Assembly: GCF_009755605.1 (NCBI RefSeq) | Contig: NZ_WPNZ01000011.1 | Coordinates: 18,083 to 82,082, forward strand | Origin: Streptomyces typhae | GTDB lineage: Bacteria; Actinomycetota; Actinomycetes; Streptomycetales; Streptomycetaceae | Length of the DNA: 64,000 bases | Direction: 5' to 3' | Shown here: positions 35,104 to 43,084 of the stretch, in pieces | Layout: every line of letters starts with the position of its first letter | Numbering within the stretch: position 1 is the stretch's first letter | Notes under the pieces: model-generated | Database searches by the model: none | What the model saw: the letters and a program-made list of their open reading frames with translations, nothing else | Told to the model about the DNA's origin: nothing | Program-made: the position numbers and the translations under genes

Positions 35104-35403
35104 ATGTTTGTCATGGAGCTGACCTACACCGCATCGGTCGACCGCGTCGACGCCCTGCTCACCGAGCATGTCGCCTGGCTGGACGCGCAGTACGCGGCCG
35201 GCGTCTTCATCGCCTCGGGGCGCAAGAACCCGCGCGACGGCGGTGTGATCCTCGCGGTGGGCGACAGCCGAGCGGACATCGAGCGGCTCGCCGCGAGCGA
35301 CCCGTTCGCCGTCGGGGGCGTGTGCACGTATCGCGTGACCGAGTTCTTCGCGACGAAGACCGCGCCCGAACTCTCCTCCTACCGGCAGGAGTTGCCCTCC
35401 TGA
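35104..35403 (+). CDS. YciI family protein
   Basis: A 99-residue ferredoxin-like-fold protein. The family pattern is clear: an early His in LTEHVAWLDAQYAAGVFIASG, then GGVILAVGDSRADIERLAASDPFAVGGVCTYRVTEF, where the Asp-Pro-Phe motif is typical. YciI relatives are small enzymes or binding proteins of mostly unknown role. ATG 35113 is an alternative start, but the -10 spacing favours 35104. Confidence 0.88.
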   Translation: MFVMELTYTASVDRVDALLTEHVAWLDAQYAAGVFIASGRKNPRDGGVILAVGDSRADIERLAASDPFAVGGVCTYRVTEFFATKTAPELSSYRQELPS

Positions 35404-35407
35404 AGGT

Positions 35408-35438
35408 GCGGGGCCCGCCCTGCGGGGAGGGGCCCCGC
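35408..35438. terminator. Hairpin between convergent genes
   Basis: GCGGGGCC (35408-35415) pairs with GGCCCCGC (35431-35438) in the gap between yciI-like and the convergent BNR-protein gene. Confidence 0.6.
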
Positions 35439-35451
35439 CCGGGTGCCGTGC

Positions 35452-36744
35452 TCAGCCCCGTTCCAGGCGCGCCACGCGCCCCTTCTCCCCCGCCGCCCAG
35501 CAGCCGAGGTCCCGGGCGCAGTCCACGGTGTCGTACGAGCCGCCGTCCACGGTGCGCCAGGTGCGGCCGCTGTCCGTCGTGACGTCCGTTCCGGTGGGGC
35601 CGACCGCGAGGGCCGTGTCGCGGGAGTACGGGAACCAGGCGACGCCCGAGCGGTAGGCCGGAGCGGGCCGCGCGGAGGGCTGCCAGGTCCGGCCGCCGTC
35701 ACGGGTCAGCGCGGACGCCCGCGGCGACTGCTCGCCGGCGCGGTAGTCGCCGCCGACCGCGATGCCGTGGGCGCGGTCGCGGAAAGCGAGGCCGAAGACG
35801 CCGCGGGCCGGGTCGCCGCCCGGGATCGGCGCGTCGGTGACGGTCCACGTCCGGCCCCGGTCCGCCGAGTGCAGCACGCGGGCGCGGGCCGCGCCGCCCG
35901 TCGCGAGCCACACGTCGCGCGGGCCCGAACTCACCAGGCACTGGCCGCTCGCCGCGAACGCGCTCTCGCCCTGCTGCGCGGCGGGCATGCCCTTGTCGGG
36001 CAGGACCCGCCAGGAGCGGCCGCCGTCCGCGGTCGACAGGATGCGGTATCTGCCGTCCACCGGGTCGCTCATCGCCAGGCCGTGCCGCCGGTCGAAGAAC
36101 GTCATGCAGTCGTAGAACGCCCTGGGGTCGGCGTTGCGGAAGGATTCGGTCCAGGTCGCGCCGCCGTCGGTGGTGCGCAGGACGCGGGACGCGTCGCCCT
36201 CACCGATCGCCAGGACCACGGCGCGGCGGCCGTCGAACGCCTCGACGTCCCGGAACTCGAGAGCGCCCGCGCCGGGCGGTGACACATCACGCCAGCTCGC
36301 GCCGCCGTCGGTGGTGCGGAGCACGGTGCCCTTCGACCCGGCCGCCCATGCGGTGCTCCTGCTGACGGCCGCGAGGCCCCGGAAGCGGGCGTCGGTGCCG
36401 GTGGGCTTGAGCGACCAGGAGGGCGCGGAGGCGCGGGCGCCGTCCCCGGCACCGTCCCCGGCGGGGAGCGTGGAGGCCGCAGGAACCCCCGGAGCCGCAG
36501 GAACCCCCGGAGCCGCAGGCACCCCCGGAGCCGCAGGCACCCCCGGAGCCGCAGGCACCCCCGGAGCCGCAGGCACCCCCGGGGCCGCCGAGGCCGCCGG
36601 GACCGCCGCGATCGACGTCAGCGTCAGCGCCGCGGCGCCGAGACCCGCCCACACCCCGCGCCGTGTTCTCCTCGTTTTCCTCGTTCTCCTCGTACGTATC
36701 GACTGTGTCGCCCGTATCGCACGTATCGCCCGTGTCGCACGCAT
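35452..36744 (-). CDS. Secreted BNR-repeat protein (Ycf48/sialidase-like propeller)
   Basis: A 430-residue exported protein. A strongly basic N-terminus (RTRRTRKTRRTRRG) is followed by a hydrophobic helix and signal cleavage near AVPAASA. Next come six PGVPAA repeats, then a beta-propeller with repeated BNR/Asp-box motifs (TTDGGASW, TTDGGATW, STADGGRSW, SADRGRTW, TRDGGRTW). Such propellers occur in sialidases and the photosystem assembly factor Ycf48; here function is unknown. ATG 36744 was chosen because GGGAGGGG lies 6 nt upstream. Confidence 0.8.
   Translation of the reverse strand: MRATRAIRAIRATQSIRTRRTRKTRRTRRGVWAGLGAAALTLTSIAAVPAASAAPGVPAAPGVPAAPGVPAAPGVPAAPGVPAAPGVPAASTLPAGDGAGDGARASAPSWSLKPTGTDARFRGLAAVSRSTAWAAGSKGTVLRTTDGGASWRDVSPPGAGALEFRDVEAFDGRRAVVLAIGEGDASRVLRTTDGGATWTESFRNADPRAFYDCMTFFDRRHGLAMSDPVDGRYRILSTADGGRSWRVLPDKGMPAAQQGESAFAASGQCLVSSGPRDVWLATGGAARARVLHSADRGRTWTVTDAPIPGGDPARGVFGLAFRDRAHGIAVGGDYRAGEQSPRASALTRDGGRTWQPSARPAPAYRSGVAWFPYSRDTALAVGPTGTDVTTDSGRTWRTVDGGSYDTVDCARDLGCWAAGEKGRVARLERG
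36478..36595 (-). repeat. 18-bp tandem repeat coding for PGVPAA
   Basis: About six copies of an 18-bp unit encode the linker between signal peptide and propeller in frame. Confidence 0.9.
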
Positions 36745-36992
36745 CGCACGCCCCTCCCGGTCCGCCTGCCCCATGCCTCTCGTGGCGGGGCGAAGCTAAC
36801 CCACCCCCGGGGCCTCGTCCAGACGGCGGAACCGGGGCCCGTGGCACGTGCGGCATGTCGCGGTGACAGACGTCACTCGCTTCGGAGGGGTCCTCGCGTG
36901 CACGGATCTTCTGATTCCGACGTCTATTCAAGTGCCCGACCCCGGTCGTGCGCACCCCGGTCGTCCAGCCGTCAGAGTTGAGGGAGCAGGCG

Positions 36993-37409
36993 TTGTCCAC
37001 TGTCATCGAGCAAGCCGTTGAGGCCCGCCTGGTCGCCGCCGCGCCCCGGATGCCCACCATCCCCGCCACGCTCCACTACGACCGGCGCGACCCGTTCGCC
37101 GTCCGGATGAGCTTCCCCGCCCCGGCGACCCTGGAGGGCGTCGAGGTCTTCTGGACGTTCGCCCGGGAGTTGCTCGCGCAGGGCGTGGAGACGGCGTCGG
37201 GCAACGGCGACGTACGGGTGCGCCCCTACGGGTACGACCGCACGGTCCTGGAGTTCCACGCCCCCGAGGGCACCGCCATCGTCCACATCCGCACCGGCGA
37301 CCTGCGCCGCTTCCTGCACCGCACGACCGCCCTGGTGCCGGTCGGGCAGGAGCACCGGCATGTGGACCTGGACCAGGACCTGGCCGAGCTGATGCGGGAC
37401 GCGTGCTGA
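36993..37409 (+). CDS. ssgD: SsgA-like sporulation/cell-division protein (probably SsgD)
   Basis: A 138-residue SsgA-like protein (SALP), a family limited to morphologically complex actinomycetes that steers septum formation and spore wall processes. The family core is visible (LHYDRRDPFAVRMSFP, VFWTFARELLAQG, GNGDVRVRPYGYDRTVLEF). The call SsgD is from memory of sequence and neighbourhood and is less certain than the family. TTG 36993 has GAGGGAG at about 7 nt. The stop codon lies in the first of five 17-bp repeats. Confidence 0.8.
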   Translation: MSTVIEQAVEARLVAAAPRMPTIPATLHYDRRDPFAVRMSFPAPATLEGVEVFWTFARELLAQGVETASGNGDVRVRPYGYDRTVLEFHAPEGTAIVHIRTGDLRRFLHRTTALVPVGQEHRHVDLDQDLAELMRDAC

Positions 37410-37475
37410 TGCGGGACGCGCGCTGACGCGGGACGCGCGCTGACGCAGGACTCGCGCTGACGCAGGACTCGCGCT
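37391..37475 (+). repeat. 17-bp tandem repeat, five copies, from the 3' end of the SsgA-like gene
   Basis: Five exact-length copies (37391-37407, 37408-37424, 37425-37441, 37442-37458, 37459-37475; consensus GACGCGGGACGCGCGCT). Copy 1 encodes the C-terminal MRDAC region and runs into the stop codon (37407-37409); the rest fills the gap to the convergent gene. Confidence 0.9.
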
Positions 37476-37490
37476 GCCGCAGGAGCCCCG

Positions 37491-38387
37491 TCAGCCGCCG
37501 AACAGCTCGTTCAGCTCGCCGTAGTCGAGGCCGTCCGCGAGCGCTCCGTACGTCCCCTCGGCGAGCAGCTCCGTCGCCGCCCTGCGGACCAGCGCGTGAG
37601 CCGCCTGTGCGATGCCGGAGCCGACGCTGACACGCGCGACGCCGAGCCCGGCCAGGTCCGCGACCGGCGGCGCGCCCGGACCCGCCATCACGTTCACCGG
37701 CCCGTCGATCCCCTCGACCAGCGCCGCGACCGTCGCCGTGTCGACCGCGCCGGGCACGAAGACGCCGTCCGCCCCCGCGGCGAGATACGCCGCGGCCCGC
37801 TCCAGGGTGAGCGCGAGCCGCGCGTCCGGGCCCTCGCCCACGCCCCGCAGATACGTGTCGACACGCGCGTTCACGAACAGTTCCACACCCGCCGCGTCAG
37901 CGGCCTTGCGGGCTGCCGCGATGCGCTCGGACTGCTCCGCGAGGGGCCGCAGGGGCTCGCCCGCCCCGTGCCGGGCGTCCTCGATGTTGACGCCGACGGC
38001 GCCCGCGTCGAGAACGGCCCGCACCGTGTCCGCCACGCCCGCCGCGTCCGGCGCGTAACCGCTCTCGATGTCGGCGGTCACCGGCACGTCGACGGCGTCC
38101 ACGATCGCGGCGACCGCGGCGACCGCCCGGTCGCGGGTGAGCCGGTCGCCGTCGGCGGTGCCCAGGGCCCAGGCGAGCCCCGCGCTGGTGGTGGCGACGG
38201 CCCGCGCTCCCGCCGCCCGGACGACGCGGGCACTCGCGACGTCCCAGGCGTTGGGCAGGACGAGCGGGGTTCCGGGGGTGTGCAGGGCACGGAAGGCGGA
38301 TGCGGATACGGAAGTGGACGCGGAAGCGTGGGCGGAAGCGGCGGCGACGACCGCGGTCGCCGTCGCGGTGTCGTTCTGGTTCGTCAT
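37491..38387 (-). CDS. Isocitrate lyase/PEP mutase family protein
   Basis: A 298-residue TIM-barrel protein of the ICL/PEPM superfamily. The metal-binding DIESGY motif and the ADTVRAVLDAGAVGVNIEDARHG segment are typical. The loop corresponding to the catalytic KKCGH of isocitrate lyase is not present, so it is more like PEP mutase, methylisocitrate lyase or phosphonopyruvate hydrolase relatives; the reaction is unknown. An Ala/Ser-rich N-terminal tail of about 25 residues precedes the barrel. GTG 38396 would add three residues. Confidence 0.85.
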   Translation of the reverse strand: MTNQNDTATATAVVAAASAHASASTSVSASAFRALHTPGTPLVLPNAWDVASARVVRAAGARAVATTSAGLAWALGTADGDRLTRDRAVAAVAAIVDAVDVPVTADIESGYAPDAAGVADTVRAVLDAGAVGVNIEDARHGAGEPLRPLAEQSERIAAARKAADAAGVELFVNARVDTYLRGVGEGPDARLALTLERAAAYLAAGADGVFVPGAVDTATVAALVEGIDGPVNVMAGPGAPPVADLAGLGVARVSVGSGIAQAAHALVRRAATELLAEGTYGALADGLDYGELNELFGG

Positions 38388-38587
38388 ACGCAGCACTCAA
38401 GCAGGCCCCGCGCACCCCGGTCTGGCGAGAATCCGACATCGCCGTACGGCCGCCGAGAGGCGGCCCGTGAGAGCCGCCCACGGACCACCGGCGGCTCGTC
38501 CGCGAACCGTGGGCAGGCTCATCCGCAGACCGTCGGCGGGGCCGCCCGCGGCCCGTCGGCGGCCCGCCCTCGGGCCGCGATATTCCG

Positions 38588-38617
38588 TTGACACGCTCCC
38601 GGCGCCCTCCCTACGTT
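38588..38617 (+). promoter_or_regulatory. Consensus-like promoter of the ABC-F gene
   Basis: TTGACA (38588-38593) and TACGTT (38612-38617) are separated by 18 nt, the best promoter seen in the window. Transcription from it would give a leader of about 250 nt before ATG 38874. Confidence 0.7.
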
Positions 38618-38654
38618 GGACAACGCTTCTGTTGCCGTCGATCGGAGAAGGACG

Positions 38655-38666
38655 TTGCTCGTCTGA
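38655..38666 (+). CDS. Three-codon upstream ORF (putative)
   Basis: Directly after the ribosome-site-like GGAGAAGGA (38644-38652) is TTG CTC GTC TGA, a Met-Leu-Val mini-ORF near the start of the ABC-F leader. Very short uORFs of this kind control several antibiotic-resistance genes by ribosome stalling. It may also be chance. Confidence 0.3.
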   Translation: MLV

Positions 38667-38873
38667 GGTCTTGGGACACCGCGTCGCACAGCCACCCGTG
38701 AACACCATCCGTCCGTTCACGACGCCCTCGCTGTGCACGTCGCGTGCGACCTCGGCGTACGAGCCGTCCGTTCCGGCACCGGGCCTTCCCCGCACTCCCA
38801 GGCCCCCGGTTGCCGCGGTGTCCTTACGCGTTTGCCCGACACCCACGCTCCAGCAAGCAACCGCGAGGCCCGT
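38667..38873 (+). promoter_or_regulatory. Long 5' leader of the ABC-F gene
   Basis: About 200 nt of untranslated sequence between the mini-ORF and ATG 38874. GTGAAC (38698-38703) can pair with GTTCAC (38715-38720); other GC-rich stems are possible. The rest of the 486-bp gap (38388-38587) shows no gene. Confidence 0.4.
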
Positions 38874-40514
38874 ATGTCACATCCCGTCACCACGTCCATC
38901 ACCTGCACCGCCCTCTCCTTCGCCTGGCCGGACGGGACAGCCGTCCTCGACGGGTTCCAGGCGGCGTTCGGCCCCGGCAGGACCGGCCTCATCGGCCGCA
39001 ACGGATCGGGCAAGTCGACGCTCCTGAAACTCGTCGCCGGTGAACTGACGCCGGGCGAAGGCGCCGTCCGCACCGCGGGCGACGTCGGGTACCTGCCGCA
39101 GGACGCCACCCTCGACACCGCGCTGCGCGTCGACGAGGTCCTCGGCATCGCCGGGCGGCGCGCCGCGCTGCACGCCATCGAGGCGGGCGACGCGAGCGAG
39201 GAGCACTTCGCGGCCGTCGGCGACGACTGGGACGTCGAGGAGCGCGCCACGGCGACCCTCGCCCAGCTCGGCCTCGGCCACATCGGGCTCGACCGGACCA
39301 CCGGCGAGGTGTCCGGCGGCGAGTCGGTGCTGCTGCGCCTGGCCGCGCTGCTCCTGCGCGGGCCCGGCGTCCTGCTGCTCGACGAGCCCACCAACAACCT
39401 CGACCTGCACGCGCGCCGCCGCCTGTACGCGGCCGTCGACGCGTGGTCCGGGGTCCTCGTCGTGGTCAGCCACGACCGGGAGCTCCTGGACCGCGTGGAC
39501 CAGATCGCCGACCTGCGCGACGGCGAAGTGCACTGGTACGGCGGGAACTTCAGCGCGTACGAGGAGGCCCTCACCGTCGAGCAGGAGGCCGCCGAACGCA
39601 TGGTGCGGGTCGCGGAGGCGGATCTGCGCAAGCAGAAACGCGAACTCTGCGACGCCCAGGTCAAACTGGCCCGCCGCAAGCGGTACGGCCAGAAGATGTG
39701 GGACCAGAAGCGGGAGCCGAAGGTCATCATGGGCAACCGCAAACGCGCCGCCCAGGAGTCCGCGGGCAAGCACCGCATCCTGCACGAGGAGAAACTGGCC
39801 GAGGCCAAGGACCGCCTGGACGACGCCGTGGAAGCGGTGCGCGACGACGACGACATCCGCGTCGACCTGCCGTACACCGCCGTACCGCCGGGCCGTACCG
39901 TCCTGACGCTCCTCGACCTGCGGCTCCGTTACGGGGCGAGGCTGAAGGGCGGCTTCGAGGTACGCGGCCCCGAGCGGATCGCCCTCGTCGGCCGCAACGG
40001 CGCGGGCAAGACCACGCTGCTCCGCACCATCGGCGGGCAGTTGGAGGCGCGGTCCGGCGAGGCGCAGGCGCATGTGCCGCTGCGGTTCCTGCCGCAGCGC
40101 CTCGACGTGCTCGACGACGGACTCAGCGTCGTCGAGAACGTCGTCCGGTTCGCGCCGGACGCCACCAACAACAGGATCCGGGCGCGCCTGGCCCGGTTCC
40201 TGTTCAAGGGCGCGAAGGCCGACCAGCTCGCCGGCACCCTGTCCGGCGGCGAACGCTTCCGGGCCACCCTCGCAGCGCTGCTCCTCGCCGAGCCCGCACC
40301 GCAGCTCCTCATGCTCGACGAGCCGACGAACAACCTGGACATGGCGAGCGTCCGGCAGCTGGCGAGCGCCCTGGAGAGCTACCAGGGCGCGCTGCTCGTC
40401 GCCAGCCACGACCTGCCGTTCCTGGAGTCCCTCGGGATCACACGCTGGCTCCTGCTCGACGAGGAGCTCAAGGAGGTGAAAAACCCGACAGAAGCTGTCG
40501 GGTATCCCGCCTAG
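38874..40514 (+). CDS. ABC-F family ATPase, antibiotic-resistance-like
   Basis: A 546-residue soluble protein with two ABC ATPase domains. Walker A sites are GRNGSGKST and GRNGAGKTT; signatures are VSGGE and LSGGE; both Walker B sites read LDEPTNNLD. A basic helical linker of about 80 residues (around 230-320; KQKRELCDAQVKLARRKRYG) joins them, the part that reaches the peptidyl-transferase centre in ribosome-protecting ABC-F proteins. A strong promoter and long leader with a mini-uORF fit inducible antibiotic resistance. It is 10 bp upstream of the DrrC-like uvrA gene. Confidence 0.88.
   Translation: MSHPVTTSITCTALSFAWPDGTAVLDGFQAAFGPGRTGLIGRNGSGKSTLLKLVAGELTPGEGAVRTAGDVGYLPQDATLDTALRVDEVLGIAGRRAALHAIEAGDASEEHFAAVGDDWDVEERATATLAQLGLGHIGLDRTTGEVSGGESVLLRLAALLLRGPGVLLLDEPTNNLDLHARRRLYAAVDAWSGVLVVVSHDRELLDRVDQIADLRDGEVHWYGGNFSAYEEALTVEQEAAERMVRVAEADLRKQKRELCDAQVKLARRKRYGQKMWDQKREPKVIMGNRKRAAQESAGKHRILHEEKLAEAKDRLDDAVEAVRDDDDIRVDLPYTAVPPGRTVLTLLDLRLRYGARLKGGFEVRGPERIALVGRNGAGKTTLLRTIGGQLEARSGEAQAHVPLRFLPQRLDVLDDGLSVVENVVRFAPDATNNRIRARLARFLFKGAKADQLAGTLSGGERFRATLAALLLAEPAPQLLMLDEPTNNLDMASVRQLASALESYQGALLVASHDLPFLESLGITRWLLLDEELKEVKNPTEAVGYPA
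40483..40503 (+). promoter_or_regulatory. 8-bp hairpin or operator at the ABC-F/uvrA junction
   Basis: ACCCGACA (40483-40490) and TGTCGGGT (40496-40503) form a perfect 8-bp inverted repeat with GAAGC loop inside the last codons of the ABC-F gene. TAGCGT (40512-40517) ends 7 nt before ATG 40525 and could start a separate leaderless uvrA mRNA. Confidence 0.4.
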
Positions 40515-40524
40515 CGTCGGACGC

Positions 40525-42918
40525 ATGCGAGACGTCAGCCAGGCACGGGACTCCTTGTCCGACCACCGGGATTCCTCGTCCGACCACCGGGATCCTTCGT
40601 CCGACCAGCGGAATTCCCTGTACGACCACCAGCACATCACGCTCACCGGAGCTCGCGAGAACAATCTGAAGGAGGTGGACCTGCGCATCCCGAAGGGCCG
40701 TCTGACGGTCTTCACCGGGGTCTCGGGCTCGGGAAAGTCGTCGGTCGTCTTCGACACGATCGCCGTGGAGTCGCAGCGGCAGCTGAACGAGACGTTCACC
40801 TGGTTCGTCCGCAACCGGCTGCCGAAGTACGAGCGGCCGCACGCGGACGCCATCGAGGACCTCGCGCCCGCGATCGTCGTCGACCAGCGGCCGATCGGCG
40901 GCCACTCCCGCTCCACCGTCGGCACCATGACCGACATCCACTCGGTGATCCGGGTCCTCTTCTCGCGGCACGGCACCCCGAGCGCGGGCGGGGCCACCGC
41001 GTACTCCTTCAACGACCCGAGCGGCATGTGCCCGCGGTGCGACGGCATCGGCCGCACCGTGCGGCCCGACTACGACCGCATCCTCGACCCGGCCAGGTCC
41101 TTGGCGGACGGCGCGATCCTGTTCCCGCCGTTCGCCGTCGGGACCTGGCAGGGCCAGACGTACACCCACACCACCGACCTCGACACGCACAAGCCCGTCG
41201 GCGAGTTCACCGCGGCGGAGCGGCGGTTCCTGCTGCGGGGCGACGGGCGCGGCGCCAGGAAACGCAAGGTCAGCGTCGACAACACCGGCGGCAGCCGCGA
41301 CATCGACTACGAGGGCCTCGCCGACCGCTTCGAGCGGCTCTACCTCAACCGCGACCTGTCGGCGCTCGCCCAGCGCACCCGGGACCTCGTGCAGTCGTTC
41401 CTGGTGGAGGACCGCTGCCCGGCCTGCGACGGCGCCCGCCTCAACCCCGCCGCGCTCGCCACCCGCGTCGAGGGCCTGTCCATCGCCGACTGCGCGCGCA
41501 TGGAGGTCACCGACCTGATCGCCGTGCTCGGCCGGATCGACGACCCGGTGGCGGGGCCCGTCGCCGGGGCCGCCGTGGCCGCCCTGGAACGTGTCGAGGC
41601 CATCGGGCTCGGCTATCTCAGCCTCGACCGGGAGACGTCCACGCTGTCCGGCGGCGAGGGGCAGCGCCTGAAGATGGTGCGCCACCTCGGCTCCAGCCTC
41701 ACCGGCATGACGTACATCTTCGACGAGCCCAGCGTCGGGCTGCACCCGCGCGACGTGGGCCGCCTCGGCGACCTGCTGCTCCGCCTGCGCGACAAGGGCA
41801 ACACCGTGCTTGTCGTCGAGCACGACCCGGACGTGATCGCCCTCGCCGACCACGTCGTCGACATGGGGCCCGCCGCGGGCACCGACGGCGGCCTCGTGGT
41901 CTTCGAGGGCACCCCGCGGGGGCTGCGGGACGCCGACACCCTCACCGGCCGCTGTCTGCGCCGTGCCCGCGGCGTCAAGGACCGCCCGCGCGAGCGGACG
42001 GGAGACATGTGGATCAAGGACGCCGATCTGCACAACCTGCGGAACGTCAGCGTGCGGGTGCCCGCCGGTGTGCTCACGGCCGTCACCGGCGTCGCGGGCT
42101 CCGGCAAGAGCACCCTGGTGTCCCGGTCCTTCGTCGAGCAGCACCCCGACGCCGTGGTCGTCGACCAGTCGTCGATCGGCATCTCGGGGCGGTCGACCCC
42201 GGCGACCTATCTGGGGATCATGGACCGGGTGCGCGGACTCTTCGCCCGGCACACGGGGACCGAGCCCGGCCTGTTCAGCTTCAACTCCCGGGGCGCGTGC
42301 GAGAGCTGCCAGGGGCGCGGGATCATCTACAGCGACCTGGCGTTCATGGACCCGGTGACGACGACCTGCGAGGCGTGCGCGGGACGGCGCTTCAAGGACG
42401 AGGTGCTCCGTCTGACCGTCGGCGGCCGCTCCGTCGCCGACGTCCTGGACATGACCGCCGAGCAGGCGATCGCCTTCTTCGCGGACTTCCCCGACACCGC
42501 GGTGCGCCGCAGGCTCGACGCCCTGCGCAACGTGGGGCTGACCTACCTCACCCTCGGGCAGCCCCTGTCGACGCTCTCCGGCGGTGAGCGCCAGCGCGTC
42601 AAGCTGGCCACGCGGCTGCACCGGACGGGCGCCGTCTACATCCTGGACGAGCCGACGACCGGCCTGCACATGGCCGACGTCGACGGGCTGCTCGCCCTGC
42701 TCGACCGGCTCGTCGACGCCGGCAACACCGTGCTCGTCGTGGAACACGACCTGGAGGTCGTCAAGCACGCCGACTGGGTGATCGACCTCGGGCCCGACGG
42801 CGGCAAGCACGGCGGGCAGGTCGTCTTCGAGGGCACCCCGCGGGAGCTGCTCGCCGCCCGCGGATCGTTCACCGCGGAACATCTGCGCGGCTCGGTGGGG
42901 TACCCGGCAGGGCGGTAG
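40525..42918 (+). CDS. Short UvrA-like protein (DrrC/UvrA2 type)
   Basis: A 797-residue UvrA homologue, shorter than repair UvrA (about 950) and missing much of the UvrB-binding insertion, as in UvrA2 and the daunorubicin-resistance protein DrrC. Two ATPase sites are intact (GVSGSGKSS and GVAGSGKST; LSGGEGQRLK and LSGGERQRVK; DEPSVGLHP and DEPTTGLHM), and two Cys-type zinc modules remain (CPRCDG..CPACDG and CESCQG..CEACAG). It probably recognises drug-modified DNA or ribosome-acting drugs without classical excision. The N-terminus has four SDHRD-like repeats from an 18-bp DNA repeat. No ribosome site is seen. Confidence 0.88.
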   Translation: MRDVSQARDSLSDHRDSSSDHRDPSSDQRNSLYDHQHITLTGARENNLKEVDLRIPKGRLTVFTGVSGSGKSSVVFDTIAVESQRQLNETFTWFVRNRLPKYERPHADAIEDLAPAIVVDQRPIGGHSRSTVGTMTDIHSVIRVLFSRHGTPSAGGATAYSFNDPSGMCPRCDGIGRTVRPDYDRILDPARSLADGAILFPPFAVGTWQGQTYTHTTDLDTHKPVGEFTAAERRFLLRGDGRGARKRKVSVDNTGGSRDIDYEGLADRFERLYLNRDLSALAQRTRDLVQSFLVEDRCPACDGARLNPAALATRVEGLSIADCARMEVTDLIAVLGRIDDPVAGPVAGAAVAALERVEAIGLGYLSLDRETSTLSGGEGQRLKMVRHLGSSLTGMTYIFDEPSVGLHPRDVGRLGDLLLRLRDKGNTVLVVEHDPDVIALADHVVDMGPAAGTDGGLVVFEGTPRGLRDADTLTGRCLRRARGVKDRPRERTGDMWIKDADLHNLRNVSVRVPAGVLTAVTGVAGSGKSTLVSRSFVEQHPDAVVVDQSSIGISGRSTPATYLGIMDRVRGLFARHTGTEPGLFSFNSRGACESCQGRGIIYSDLAFMDPVTTTCEACAGRRFKDEVLRLTVGGRSVADVLDMTAEQAIAFFADFPDTAVRRRLDALRNVGLTYLTLGQPLSTLSGGERQRVKLATRLHRTGAVYILDEPTTGLHMADVDGLLALLDRLVDAGNTVLVVEHDLEVVKHADWVIDLGPDGGKHGGQVVFEGTPRELLAARGSFTAEHLRGSVGYPAGR
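40551..40632 (+). repeat. 18-bp tandem repeat at the 5' end of the uvrA-like gene
   Basis: About four copies of an 18-bp unit (TCGTCCGACCACCGGGAT type) encode the SSDHRD repeats before the first ATPase domain. The frame is kept. Confidence 0.85.
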
Positions 42919-42981
42919 GGAGCCCTCCGGTTGCGGCGGAACATCGCCCCCCGGTTTGGGGGTGCCTTTACGGAGGGCTTA

Positions 42982-43014
42982 ACCTACGGGAACGTAACCT
43001 ACGATGCCGTAGGT
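42982..43014 (+). promoter_or_regulatory. Two overlapping 18-bp palindromic operators before the desaturase
   Basis: ACCTACGGGAACGTAACC (42982-42999) and ACCTACGATGCCGTAGGT (42997-43014) share three bases and lie in the same orientation 15 bp apart. The second is a perfect 7-4-7 palindrome; the first is partial. They look like TetR-family operators bound cooperatively by two dimers. No TetR gene is in the window. Confidence 0.6.
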
Positions 43015-43084
43015 ACAAACCGCTCGCGGCGCCCGGAATCCCCCGGCCGCCGCTCCCCTCCCCCTCCCGTCCCCAGGAGACCCC

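Noticed and set aside
38874..40514. Membrane ABC exporter
   Set aside because: Two ATPase domains and no membrane helix; this is ABC-F, not a transporter.
40525..42918. Canonical repair UvrA
   Set aside because: Too short, lacks most of the UvrB-binding region and lies next to an ABC-F resistance-like gene.
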